A stretch of 64,000 bases of DNA from GCA-002708315 sp963676635. Lineage in GTDB: Bacteria > Bacteroidota > Bacteroidia > Bacteroidales > F082. The stretch's first letter is position 1; every line of letters starts with the position of its first letter. The DNA lies in assembly GCA_963676635.1 (NCBI GenBank), contig OY781105.1, positions 2,852,001 through 2,916,000 on the forward strand. Reading direction: 5' to 3'. The position numbers and the translations under genes were made by a program. Below the pieces are notes generated by a model that was not told where the DNA came from, searched no databases, and worked only from the letters and a program-made list of their open reading frames with translations. Shown here piece by piece: positions 19,392 through 27,800 of the stretch.

Positions 19392-20647
19392 GAAACAGGG
19401 ATAAAATATCAGGAAGCCTTGATTGGATAACCATATGGCTATATATCTTATTGGTTACAATGGGGTGGTTTAGTATTTTTACTGCATCTGCAGGAGAGGA
19501 TGTGTCAGCATTTCTGGACATGGAAACGCGTTATGGCAAGCAGCTGATATGGATTATGATGGCGGTGGCGCTGGCAATTATTATTTTGCTTATTGATGCA
19601 AAGATGTTCAGTGCATTGGCCTATGTTTTTTACTTTGGTATGTTGTTGTTATTGTTTGGGGTATTGCTTTTTGGTGATACAGTTGCAGGGTCAAAATCGT
19701 GGTTTAAGATTGGTAGTTTTGCCATTCAGCCGGCAGAGTTTGCAAAGTTTGCTACGGCATTAGCTCTTGCTAAATATCTAAGTACACTAAATGTAGATAT
19801 GCGTCAATTAAAAACACGTCTTATTTCTATTATAATTCTTGCTGCTCCTGCAATATTGATATTACTACAGAATGACACAGGATCGGCTCTAGTGTATTTC
19901 TCGTTTGTTATTGTTCTTTTCAGGGAAGGACTTTCAGGGATGTTGTTAATAATAGGTGTAGTAATGGCTGCCCTTTTTATTCTTACTTTATTATTTGGTG
20001 AGATATATATTATTGCTGCAATTGCTGTAATCGCTGTTTTGGTTCTGCTTCTTGCAAAAAGAATTAGAAAACACTGGAAGGCAATTCTTGTTATTATGTC
20101 TTTGTCAGCGGCTTTTGTATTTAGCGTTAACTATGCCTTTGAGAATGTTCTGGAGCCTCATCAGAAGAAAAGAATTAACGTCCTTCTGGGTATTGAACAA
20201 GATTTGCGTGGTGCCGGATATAATGTTAACCAGTCTAAAATAGCCATTGGTTCGGGAGGACTTCTTGGCAAAGGGTTTAGAAAAGGAGCCTTAACAAGAT
20301 ATGATTTTGTTCCTGAACAAAGTACTGATTTTATCTTTTGCACTGTTGGTGAAGAATGGGGGTTTGTTGGTGTTTCGGTGGTAATTATGCTTTTTGTTGC
20401 TTTGTTATCACGACTAATTATTCTCGCCGAAAGGCAGCGATCGAAATTTAGTCGGATTTATGGATATGGGGTGGCTTCAATATTGTTTTTTCATTTCTCT
20501 ATTAATATTGGAATGACCATTGGGTTGGCGCCGGTTGTTGGTATTCCATTACCCTTCTTTAGTTATGGCGGTTCTTCGCTATGGGCATTTACTGTTTTGC
20601 TTTTTATCTTTGTTAAGCAGGACGCCAACAGGTTAAATGTATTGTAA
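19388..20647 (+). CDS. rodA: Rod shape-determining glycan polymerase RodA
   Basis: SEDS-family membrane protein that polymerises lipid II into glycan strands together with PBP2. The 419 residues are largely hydrophobic, with about ten membrane helices. Hallmarks are FKIGSFAIQPAEFAKFA, GSALVYFSFV, GGLLGKGFRKGALTRYDFVP and PLPFFSYGGSSLWAF. The start codon is TTG: it overlaps the mrdA stop in the sequence TTGA and gives RNRDKISGSLDWI before the first helix, while the next internal ATG would cut that helix. This is the second gene of a two-gene elongasome operon. Confidence 0.94.
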   Translation: MRNRDKISGSLDWITIWLYILLVTMGWFSIFTASAGEDVSAFLDMETRYGKQLIWIMMAVALAIIILLIDAKMFSALAYVFYFGMLLLLFGVLLFGDTVAGSKSWFKIGSFAIQPAEFAKFATALALAKYLSTLNVDMRQLKTRLISIIILAAPAILILLQNDTGSALVYFSFVIVLFREGLSGMLLIIGVVMAALFILTLLFGEIYIIAAIAVIAVLVLLLAKRIRKHWKAILVIMSLSAAFVFSVNYAFENVLEPHQKKRINVLLGIEQDLRGAGYNVNQSKIAIGSGGLLGKGFRKGALTRYDFVPEQSTDFIFCTVGEEWGFVGVSVVIMLFVALLSRLIILAERQRSKFSRIYGYGVASILFFHFSINIGMTIGLAPVVGIPLPFFSYGGSSLWAFTVLLFIFVKQDANRLNVL

Positions 20648-20672
20648 TATTAGAACGTATTATCCAAAGTTT

Positions 20673-20680
20673 TACTTTTG
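20673..20680 (+). promoter_or_regulatory. -7 promoter box of the MBL hydrolase gene
   Basis: TACTTTTG matches TAnnTTTG 20 bases before the ATG at 20700, directly after rodA. It points to a separate transcription unit for the two following genes. Confidence 0.5.
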
Positions 20681-20699
20681 TAACAAATTCAGAAAATAA

Positions 20700-21548
20700 A
20701 TGACTATGAAATTATATCCTTTAGAAACAGGAAACTTAAAACTTGACGGAGGAGCAATGTTTGGCGTTGTTCCAAAAGTAATGTGGGAAAAAGCATATCC
20801 TTGTGATGAGAACAATCTTTGTAACTGGGCAATGAGATGTTTGCTGGTTGTAAATGGCGACAGAAAAATATTGATCGATAATGGTATTGGTAACAAGCAG
20901 GATGAGAAATGGTTGCGTCATTATTATCTCAATGGGGATGCTACTCTTGAAGATAGTCTTGCTAATGTAGGCGAATCACCAGAGGCAATCACTGATGTTA
21001 TTATTACTCATATGCATTTTGACCATTGTGGAGGAAGTGTTAAGTGGAACGACGATAAAACCGGATATGAGCTGGCATTTCCCAATGCAACATACTGGAC
21101 ATCGAAGAAACAATTTGAATGGGCTACAAATCCAAACCGCCGTGAAAAGGCTTCTTTCCTGAAAGAAAATATTATGCCTGTTATGGAAAGTGGAAAGCTG
21201 AATCTTATTGAAGATGAAGGGGAGTATATACCAGATATTGATTTTAAGCTCTACAATGGGCATACAGATGGTCAGGTAATCCCCCACATTAAGATTAATG
21301 GAAAAACTGTAGTGTTTATGGCTGATCTTCTTCCGGCAACGGCACATATTCCTATGCCATGGATAATGGCTTACGACACAAGACCATTACTTACTTTAAA
21401 GGATAAAGAGCGTTTTTTTGCTGAAGCGCTGGAAAACGATTATGTCTTGTTTCTTGAGCATGACCTCTATAATGAAGCATGTACTATACAGAATACAGCA
21501 AAAGGAGCACGACTATTAAAAAGTGGTAAATTATCTGATTTTATTTAA
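20700..21548 (+). CDS. Metallo-beta-lactamase-fold hydrolase
   Basis: A 282-residue cytoplasmic protein without a signal peptide, of the MBL-fold hydrolase superfamily. The di-metal motif is THMHFDHCGG (H104, H106, D108, H109). Further ligand positions are in YNGHTDGQVIP and VVFMADLLPATAHIP, and a late EHD occurs in LFLEHDLYN. The opening LYPLETGNLKLDGGAMFGVV resembles the N-acyl-homoserine-lactonase-like subgroup, but the substrate cannot be told from sequence and many such proteins act on other esters or lactones. Its stop overlaps the yraN start (TAATG), so the two are co-transcribed. An ATG two codons later (20706) is an equally good start. Confidence 0.85.
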   Translation: MTMKLYPLETGNLKLDGGAMFGVVPKVMWEKAYPCDENNLCNWAMRCLLVVNGDRKILIDNGIGNKQDEKWLRHYYLNGDATLEDSLANVGESPEAITDVIITHMHFDHCGGSVKWNDDKTGYELAFPNATYWTSKKQFEWATNPNRREKASFLKENIMPVMESGKLNLIEDEGEYIPDIDFKLYNGHTDGQVIPHIKINGKTVVFMADLLPATAHIPMPWIMAYDTRPLLTLKDKERFFAEALENDYVLFLEHDLYNEACTIQNTAKGARLLKSGKLSDFI

Positions 21549-21907
21549 TGGCTTCACATAACGACCTGGGCAATCAGGGTGAAAAGATAGCAGCACATTT
21601 TATTATAAAGAAGGGATATCGTATTCTTGAAACTAACTGGCGTTATAATAAAGATGAAATAGATATCATTGCCATGGATGGTAAGGAACTCGTTATTGTG
21701 GAGGTTAAAACCAGAAGCACTGAAACATTTGGCTTTCCTGAGGATGCTGTTGATAAGAATAAGGAAAAATTTTTAATTCGGGCTACTGAAAAATATATTG
21801 AGGAAAATAATCTTGATGTTGATGTGAGGTTTGATATTGTTTCAATTATTCATAATAGAAACAATATAACCATCAGGCATTTTGAAGATGCCTTCTATCC
21901 GGAATAA
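21548..21907 (+). CDS. yraN: YraN family (UPF0102) nuclease-like protein
   Basis: A 119-residue protein of the YraN/UPF0102 family, which has a restriction-endonuclease-like fold. The motif order GNQGEKIAAHFIIKKGYRIL, then KDEIDIIAMDGKELVIVEVK, gives the D-(x)n-ExK pattern of PD-(D/E)xK nucleases, and the pattern looks complete. In other bacteria the family is conserved next to housekeeping genes such as rnhB and rsmI. A role in DNA processing is assumed but not settled. Length is normal. The ATG overlaps the stop of the MBL hydrolase gene. About 80 bases downstream is copy II of the 22-bp array. Confidence 0.9.
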   Translation: MASHNDLGNQGEKIAAHFIIKKGYRILETNWRYNKDEIDIIAMDGKELVIVEVKTRSTETFGFPEDAVDKNKEKFLIRATEKYIEENNLDVDVRFDIVSIIHNRNNITIRHFEDAFYPE

Positions 21908-21989
21908 GCAAGAGTTTTACATTTTAAAGTAATTATTTGATGTATATAATATATTCAAACAAGGGATTGGTGTACCTGGTCGATAATCC

Positions 21990-22140
21990 CTCAAGTGAAA
22001 ACAGTAATTCTCTCAAGTGAAAACATCAATTCTCTCAAGTGAAAACAGATGTCTGATGCGCATCAAAACAAATCCTGATGCGCATGAGAATCAATCCTGA
22101 TGCGCATGAGAAATCATTTTGATGCACATCAGAACAATGA
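21990..22140. repeat. 22-bp periodic composite array, copy II
   Basis: Three A-type units begin at 21990, 22012 and 22034 (core CTCAAGTGAAAAC, the reverse complement of the A core of copy IV). Four B units begin at 22053, 22075, 22097 and 22119 (core CTGATGCGCATCA, with variants CATGAG and TTGATGCACATCA). The spacing is 22 bases within each block. It lies in the 428-base gap after yraN. The rest of that gap (22141-22335) is AT-rich with no other feature I can support. Confidence 0.88.
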
Positions 22141-22335
22141 TAAGAGAGAAGAGAAACAGTATATCAAAAATGAGAATGAAAAACAGCTGCACTAACAATA
22201 AAGATTGTGTAAACAAACAATGTAGTTTAAATTAAGTAAAATTGAGTTTTATCCAATGAAAATAAATATCGATAAAATAATATTCTATATCTTTATAGAT
22301 TGCTTAATTTCATAGCTTGAAATGAAACAGAGAAT

Positions 22336-22557
22336 ATGATAAAAAGGCTTATACTCATTATTTTTACTCTTACTGCTATTAATTTGTTTTCTAAGAGTAC
22401 CACAAACTTGATTAATGGAGATACAATTGCAGTACAAAAGATTCAGCCCATAGCGCTTGAGGATATTAATATGCAAATAGAACAAACGCGAGAGCTTATA
22501 ACCGAGAAATCATACAATATTAAAAAATCGACTATCTTTGCGCTCCTAAAATGTTAA
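22336..22557 (+). pseudogene. Short ORF with signal peptide, possible 5' gene remnant
   Basis: A 73-codon reading frame starting with a good signal peptide (KRLILIIFTLTAINLFS), followed by NGDTIAVQKIQPIALEDINM and a short helical part. The opening is reminiscent of N termini of Bacteroidota mechanosensitive channel proteins, which continue for hundreds of residues, but I am not sure of that. The last 20 codons run over the tRNA-Pro promoter and the frame ends two bases before the tRNA. It may be the 5' stub of a gene whose remainder was lost next to the tRNA, or a small exported protein. Confidence 0.35.
22533..22540 (+). promoter_or_regulatory. -7 promoter box of tRNA-Pro
   Basis: TATCTTTG matches TAnnTTTG and ends 18 bases before the first base of the mature tRNA, a typical distance for a tRNA promoter. 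Confidence 0.6.
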
Positions 22558-22558
22558 T

Positions 22559-22632
22559 CGGGGCGTAGCGCAGTCCGGTAGCGTACTTCGTTCGGGACGA
22601 AGGGGTCGCAGGTTCAAATCCTGTCGCCCCGA
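22559..22632 (+). tRNA. tRNA-Pro (CGG)
   Basis: A complete cloverleaf. Acceptor arms CGGGGCG and CGCCCCG pair fully, the D-arm is GCGC...GCGT, and the anticodon stem CTTCG/CGAAG encloses the loop TTCGGGA with anticodon CGG. The T-arm is GCAGG-TTCAAAT-CCTGT and the discriminator base is A. The 3' CCA is not encoded. It closely resembles the E. coli tRNA-Pro that reads CCG. No repeat of its 3' end was seen in the window, so it gives no sign of a nearby tRNA-integrated element. Confidence 0.97.
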
Positions 22633-22644
22633 CTAAATAATCAG

Positions 22645-22676
22645 AAGCCTTGCACTTTTGTGTAAGGCTTTTTTTT
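22645..22676 (+). terminator. Rho-independent terminator after tRNA-Pro
   Basis: AAGCCTTGCAC and GTGTAAGGCTT pair over 11 positions (one G-T) around a TTTT loop and run into a T-tract (TTTTTTTT). This is the clearest intrinsic terminator in the window. Confidence 0.9.
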
Positions 22677-22762
22677 AATCTTCAGTGTTTAAAGTTGTCT
22701 AATTCTTTATATTTTATTATTTTTGGGATAACGAAACTAACTTATAGAAGAATATTGAAGAG

Positions 22763-23281
22763 ATGAAAATACCATCATTTGTTCCTGAGTTAATAATGAA
22801 TGTATTGTTAGTAACTGTTGCTTTTTTAGGAGGTTTTTACTTTACATCAATGTTTCATAAACCAACCTCCCTGATTGGAGGCATGTGGGCAGCTATTTCT
22901 GCTATAATAGTTATTGAAGCTACACATAAAGAGACCCTGTCGTCAGCTATGCACAGAGTACTGGGAACTTTAGTAGGATCAGTTGTCAGTGGTACTTACC
23001 TTATTCTCTTTCAGTTTTCTTTGTTTGGCTTTGCTGCAACCGTAGGTGTGGGTATGTTGATATGCTACTTGTTCCATATTGAAAAAGCCATCAAGCTTAC
23101 AACTATTACTATTGCAGTTGTTTTAATTGTGGCAACTGTTGATAATGATTTGCACCCATATATAAATGCCGGACTGCGACTCACGGAATCAGCTATTGGT
23201 TCAGGGCTTGCGGTTTTAATAGGATTTTTATTCTATATTTTAATAAAAAAGAAAATCCATAAAAAGAACAAAACAGAATAG
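22763..23281 (+). CDS. FUSC-family inner membrane protein
   Basis: A 172-residue protein with four to six membrane helices. GGMWAAISAIIVIEATHKET, then RVLGTLVGSVVSG and a second hydrophobic block ending in a basic tail (KKKIHKKNKTE), match the N-terminal membrane half of the fusaric-acid-resistance/aromatic-acid-exporter (FUSC) family. The large cytoplasmic domain of full-length exporters is absent, as in many short Bacteroidota members. The transported substrate is unknown. It stands alone between the tRNA terminator and the flavoprotein gene. Confidence 0.8.
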   Translation: MKIPSFVPELIMNVLLVTVAFLGGFYFTSMFHKPTSLIGGMWAAISAIIVIEATHKETLSSAMHRVLGTLVGSVVSGTYLILFQFSLFGFAATVGVGMLICYLFHIEKAIKLTTITIAVVLIVATVDNDLHPYINAGLRLTESAIGSGLAVLIGFLFYILIKKKIHKKNKTE

Positions 23282-23421
23282 GACGTAATTTTCTTTTAGT
23301 ATGCCAAGTTATTAGTCTTCAATTATTAATAAAATAATACACAAACGCATCAGTTTAAAAGCTTAGTTATCTCACATTTTAATGAAATATTCTTCTCAAA
23401 ATTAAACATAAATTAACGTAT

Positions 23422-23447
23422 ATTATGAACAAATGTTCATAATTTTG
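23422..23447 (+). promoter_or_regulatory. Palindromic operator overlapping the promoter of the flavoprotein gene
   Basis: A perfect inverted repeat, ATTATGAAC - AAAT - GTTCATAAT (23422-23443), overlaps a TAnnTTTG box (TAATTTTG, 23440-23447). A dimeric regulator bound here would block the promoter. The shape fits TetR- or Crp-like sites. No regulator gene lies next to it, so the regulator is unknown. Confidence 0.6.
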
Positions 23448-23482
23448 CAGAAGAAAATATTTATAATTGTAAGATAGATAGA

Positions 23483-24829
23483 ATGAAGACAGATGTATTA
23501 GTAATTGGAAGCAGTGCTGCCGGACTAGTTGCAGCAACAACAGGTAAAAGAAACAACAAAGACAAAAAGTTTACTGTAGTTACAAAAAATGAAAAAACAC
23601 TTATTCCTTGTGGTATTCCTTACATTTTTGGGTCAGTACAAACAAGTGATAAAAACATACTTCCTGCAGAAATGATGTTTGAAAAAGGAGGTGTTGAAGT
23701 TATTCATGACGAGGTTAAATCTATTGATATAGAGTCAAAAACTGCTCATATTGCAGGAGGTGAAAGCATTGAATATGATAAGCTTGTTATTGGTACAGGA
23801 TCTGTTCCAACAGTGCCACGTTGGTTATCAGGTGCTGACTTCAAAAATGTGTACTATGTGCCAAAGGATAAAGTTTATCTGGATAAAATGCAAAAGAAAC
23901 TGGAAGGACTTAAAAAAGTTGCAGTTATTGGTGCTGGTTTTATTGGTGTTGAGTTGTCAGATGAGTTAAATAAGCTAAATAAAGAAGTTACTCTTATTGA
24001 AAAATTACCTAGAATCTTAGGACTTGCTTTTGATCCTGAGTTCTCAGAAGTTGCTGAGAGTTTAGTTAAAGAGCGTGGCGTTAAAGTGCTTACTAATACA
24101 TCTGTAAAAGAAATATCAGGTAACGGCAAAGCTGAGAAAGTGCTATTTGAAGATGGCAGTAGTTTAGATGTTGATGCAGTAGTTATCTCAATGGGTTACA
24201 AACCAAACACAACTTTGGCAAAAGAGGCTGGAATCCCTGTAACAGATAATGGATTTATTGTTGTTGATGAATACATGCGTACTGATATACCTTCTGTTTT
24301 TGCTGTTGGCGACTGCGCTGAAAAGAAGGATTTTGTTACACGTAAGTCAAGTCCTGTGATGCTTGCTTCTACAGCTTGTGCTGAAGCCAGAATTGCCGGT
24401 ATGAATCTTTATAAGCTATCTGTAATTAAGACTTTCAGTGGTACTATCTCAATCTTTGCAACTGCTATTGGAAATACAGGTATTGGCGTTGCCGGTATGA
24501 CTGAAACAATGGCGGCAAATGAAGGCTTTGATATTGTAACTGGTGTTTTCCAAGGCATTGACCGTCACCCCGGGACATTAAATGATACTCATACTCAGAT
24601 GGTAAAGCTGGTTATTGGTAAAGAATCAGGAATAATTCTTGGTGGAGAAGTAATTGGTGGTCTTTCAATAGGTGAGCTCACTAACACTATTGGAATGATT
24701 ATTCAAAATAAGATGAATATCAATTCACTGTTAATTGCTCAGATTGGTACTCATCCTTTATTAACTGCTTCTCCTGCTGGTTATCCATTGATTAAAGCAG
24801 CTGAAGATGCTGCTGCTAAGTTAATGTAA
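23483..24829 (+). CDS. CoA-disulfide-reductase/NADH-oxidase-like flavoprotein
   Basis: A 448-residue FAD- and NAD(P)H-dependent oxidoreductase. The N-terminal FAD-binding motif is VLVIGSSAAGLVAAT. The single redox cysteine is C43 in LIPCGIPY, the arrangement of CoA-disulfide reductases and NADH oxidases rather than the CxxxxC of glutathione reductase. The NAD-binding motif is VAVIGAGFIGVELSDEL (about 148-164). A second FAD site is SVFAVGDCAE, and the C terminus is the dimerisation domain. Likely roles are thiol or polysulfide reduction or peroxide/oxygen handling; the substrate is not set by the sequence. It stands as a single gene with a palindromic operator over its promoter, so it is probably induced by a specific signal such as redox stress. 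Confidence 0.87.
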   Translation: MKTDVLVIGSSAAGLVAATTGKRNNKDKKFTVVTKNEKTLIPCGIPYIFGSVQTSDKNILPAEMMFEKGGVEVIHDEVKSIDIESKTAHIAGGESIEYDKLVIGTGSVPTVPRWLSGADFKNVYYVPKDKVYLDKMQKKLEGLKKVAVIGAGFIGVELSDELNKLNKEVTLIEKLPRILGLAFDPEFSEVAESLVKERGVKVLTNTSVKEISGNGKAEKVLFEDGSSLDVDAVVISMGYKPNTTLAKEAGIPVTDNGFIVVDEYMRTDIPSVFAVGDCAEKKDFVTRKSSPVMLASTACAEARIAGMNLYKLSVIKTFSGTISIFATAIGNTGIGVAGMTETMAANEGFDIVTGVFQGIDRHPGTLNDTHTQMVKLVIGKESGIILGGEVIGGLSIGELTNTIGMIIQNKMNINSLLIAQIGTHPLLTASPAGYPLIKAAEDAAAKLM

Positions 24830-24858
24830 GAATACTTTAATCAATCATTATATCCTTT

Positions 24859-24896
24859 AGCTGTCCATGATTCATTTCAGGACAGCTATTTTTTTA
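24859..24896. terminator. Bidirectional terminator between convergent genes
   Basis: AGCTGTCC (24859-24866) and GGACAGCT (24880-24887) form an 8-base stem followed by ATTTTTTTATTTT on the plus strand. It serves the flavoprotein gene and overlaps the last codon of the convergent sensor kinase gene. Confidence 0.8.
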
Positions 24897-27800
24897 TTTT
24901 GTTTATTAATGATTGAATAGCTTTTATAGCATCATCATCTTTTCCGTTATTTATTAATTCACTGATTTCTTTAATGGTTTCTTTATAGTTCGATTCCTCA
25001 ATTTTATCAAGAATATTAAATACTTCAGGAGATTTCTTTAATAGGTTCTTATTAAGTTTATTAAGATATTTAATAATGTCAATATCATTATCTGAAGACT
25101 TCAGTTTATTAATTTCCTTTTTTATTGATGAAACAGTATTATTCAATTCTGAATTAAGTAATTTAATTTTATTGATAGCAGGTTGTTTATCTCCGTTTTC
25201 CAACATGTTTTGTATTGAAACACATAACTCAAAAATGCTGTTAGCTCCAATATTGCCACTTTCACCTTTTAGTTTATGAATGATATCAATAGCATCATTG
25301 ATTTGGTTGTTCTCAACTAGTTTTTCAAGTTTTGCTGACAATTTTGATTTTCCTTTCGTGAACTTCTTTAATACTGAAGTAAATAGATTGGTGTTTCCTG
25401 CAAATCTGTTTATAGAGTTTTCAATATCCAGAACTTCTTGCAGAGGTTTGAAAAGATTATCCTTTTTTTGGTCTGTTTCTTTTTTCGCAATAGTCTTTCC
25501 TGTTAGGAGTTTGATGATCTTACTGTAAAATATTTCTGTGTCAATAGGTTTGATAACGAAGTCATTAATAACATCTTTGCCACAACCACTTTCCTCAATT
25601 GAAAACGCATCTGCTGTAACAATAATAATAGGTATTGTTTTACCCTTACTTCGAATTTCTTCGGAGGCAGTACAACCATCCATTCCTGCCATATGCAAAT
25701 CCATAAGAATCAAGTCATATTTATCCAGATTACTATTGTTAACGACTTCATTACCTGAAGAAACAATATCTGTTTTGATTCCTATGTTGTTTAAAAGTTC
25801 CTCAATAACTTGTTGGTTTATCTCACTGTCTTCGGCTACAAGTACAATCTTATCTATTAGTAAGTTTTTTATATCCTTAAAATCAGGGATTAAATAATCA
25901 TCATTAACTTTATCAGTAATGCTAAACAGACTTTGCATGGCATGGATAAGATCATTTTCAAGGACGGGTTTTGTAACTGTAGTAATTTGTGGATTAGTAT
26001 TATCTGGATTATGTGAATTCTTTTCTAGTAAGATGAATTTATGATCTTTATATTTAGTTGTTATTTTGGCTAAAATTTCCTTATCTTCTTTCTCAACATC
26101 ATTATCAACAATAATCAGTTCGTAGTTGTTTTTATTCAGCATATTTGTGACATCAGAAATATGGTTAATGCCGCTATTGTTAATGTTGAAATAATCAAGC
26201 TTGTTACACACACTATTCATTACTGAGGTGTTTGGTATGCAAACCAGCACATTACACGTTGCTATTATATCAGGGATTTTTATTTCTTGTTTATTGATAT
26301 TGTTGTCAATTTCCAGATTCAAACTAATACCAAATTCAGATCCTTTTCCAATTCCCTCAGATTTGTACCATATTTTTCCACCCATCATATTAACTAGTTC
26401 TTTACTAATAGCCAGACCTAGTCCTGTTCCTCCAAATTGACGTGTTATTGAATTATCGGCCTGTTCAAACACTTTAAATAAGAATGAGCTTTGTTCTTTA
26501 TCAATACCAACACCTGTGTCTTTAACGCTGATCTCTAATGTGATATGATTTGTGTCTAAGGGTTTGAATCTGAAGTCAACAACTACTTCACCTTCGTTTG
26601 TAAATTTAATAGCATTACTACATAGATTGGCAATAATTTGATTAATCCGTAAAGGATCACCAATAAGGTTACTTGGTATGTTTTTCTGTGTGTTAATAAT
26701 AAACTCAAGATTTTTCTTAAAAGCGCTGTTTGAGCTAAGAACAGCAACAGAGTTAATTAAAACATCAAAGTCAAATGGTATGTGATCAATATGTAGCTTC
26801 CCGGCTTCGATTTTTGAGAAATCAAGAATATCATTTATTAGTCCCATAAGTGTTTTTGTTGACTTATCCATAAGGGACATATATTTCTTTTGCACTGTAT
26901 TAAGTTCTGTATTGGATGACAAATGGATTAAACCCACAATAGCATTCAGTGGTGTGCGAATTTCATGTGATATAGTAGCAATAAATCTGCTCTTTGCTTC
27001 TGTGGCCATCTCTGCAGATTTAAGAGCGTCATCCAATTCTCGGGTACGGTTGAATACCATATTCTCAAGCGATGCTTTTTGCTGTTGTAATATTCGTATT
27101 CTCCATTTGAATAGAAAGTTTATCAGCACCGCTGTTAATAGAATATAAATTATATATGCCCACCAACTATTCCACCATGGCCTAAGAATTCTGAAGTTGT
27201 AACTGTACTCCTGGCTCCAGTTTCCTTGCTTGTCTTTTGCTTTTATTACAAAGGTGTAATGGCCGGGAGAAAGATTACGATAATCAGCAACTTTTTTACT
27301 AGTTAATGGTCCCCAGTGATTATCCAGGCCTTTCATTTTAAAATTATATTTAGTGTCAAATGGCAGGAAGTTTGACACTGAAGAAAAAGTGAATGTTATA
27401 TGATTACAATTATACCGGAGAGTGAGGTTTTCAGGTAACATTGTAAAAGGATTTACTTTTGTATATTTTATTTCTGAGGTAAGTTCTTCTTGCATTTTCA
27501 GATTGTTGAAATCATAATTGGTATTATTAATAGAAATATTATCTATTTGTATTACCGGAATGTCATCTGTGTCATGATCTTCATAGTTAAGTAATAACAA
27601 TGATTTATCTGTACCAAACCAAAGTCTTCCATAGCTATCGAATAAACTGGAATTTGTATAAAAGTCAACACCTTTCAATCCGTCAAGTTTACTGTAATTA
27701 ACAAATTCACAAGAAATAGGATCACCCTTTGATTTAGCAAAGATATTAACTTCCGAAAGTCCTCTAGTTGTTCCTGCCCACACGCTGCTATCAGCAGTTA

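Noticed and set aside
22559..22632. tRNA-Pro as the attachment site of an island in this window
   Set aside because: No second copy of the tRNA 3' end is present, and the genes on both sides are ordinary chromosomal genes.
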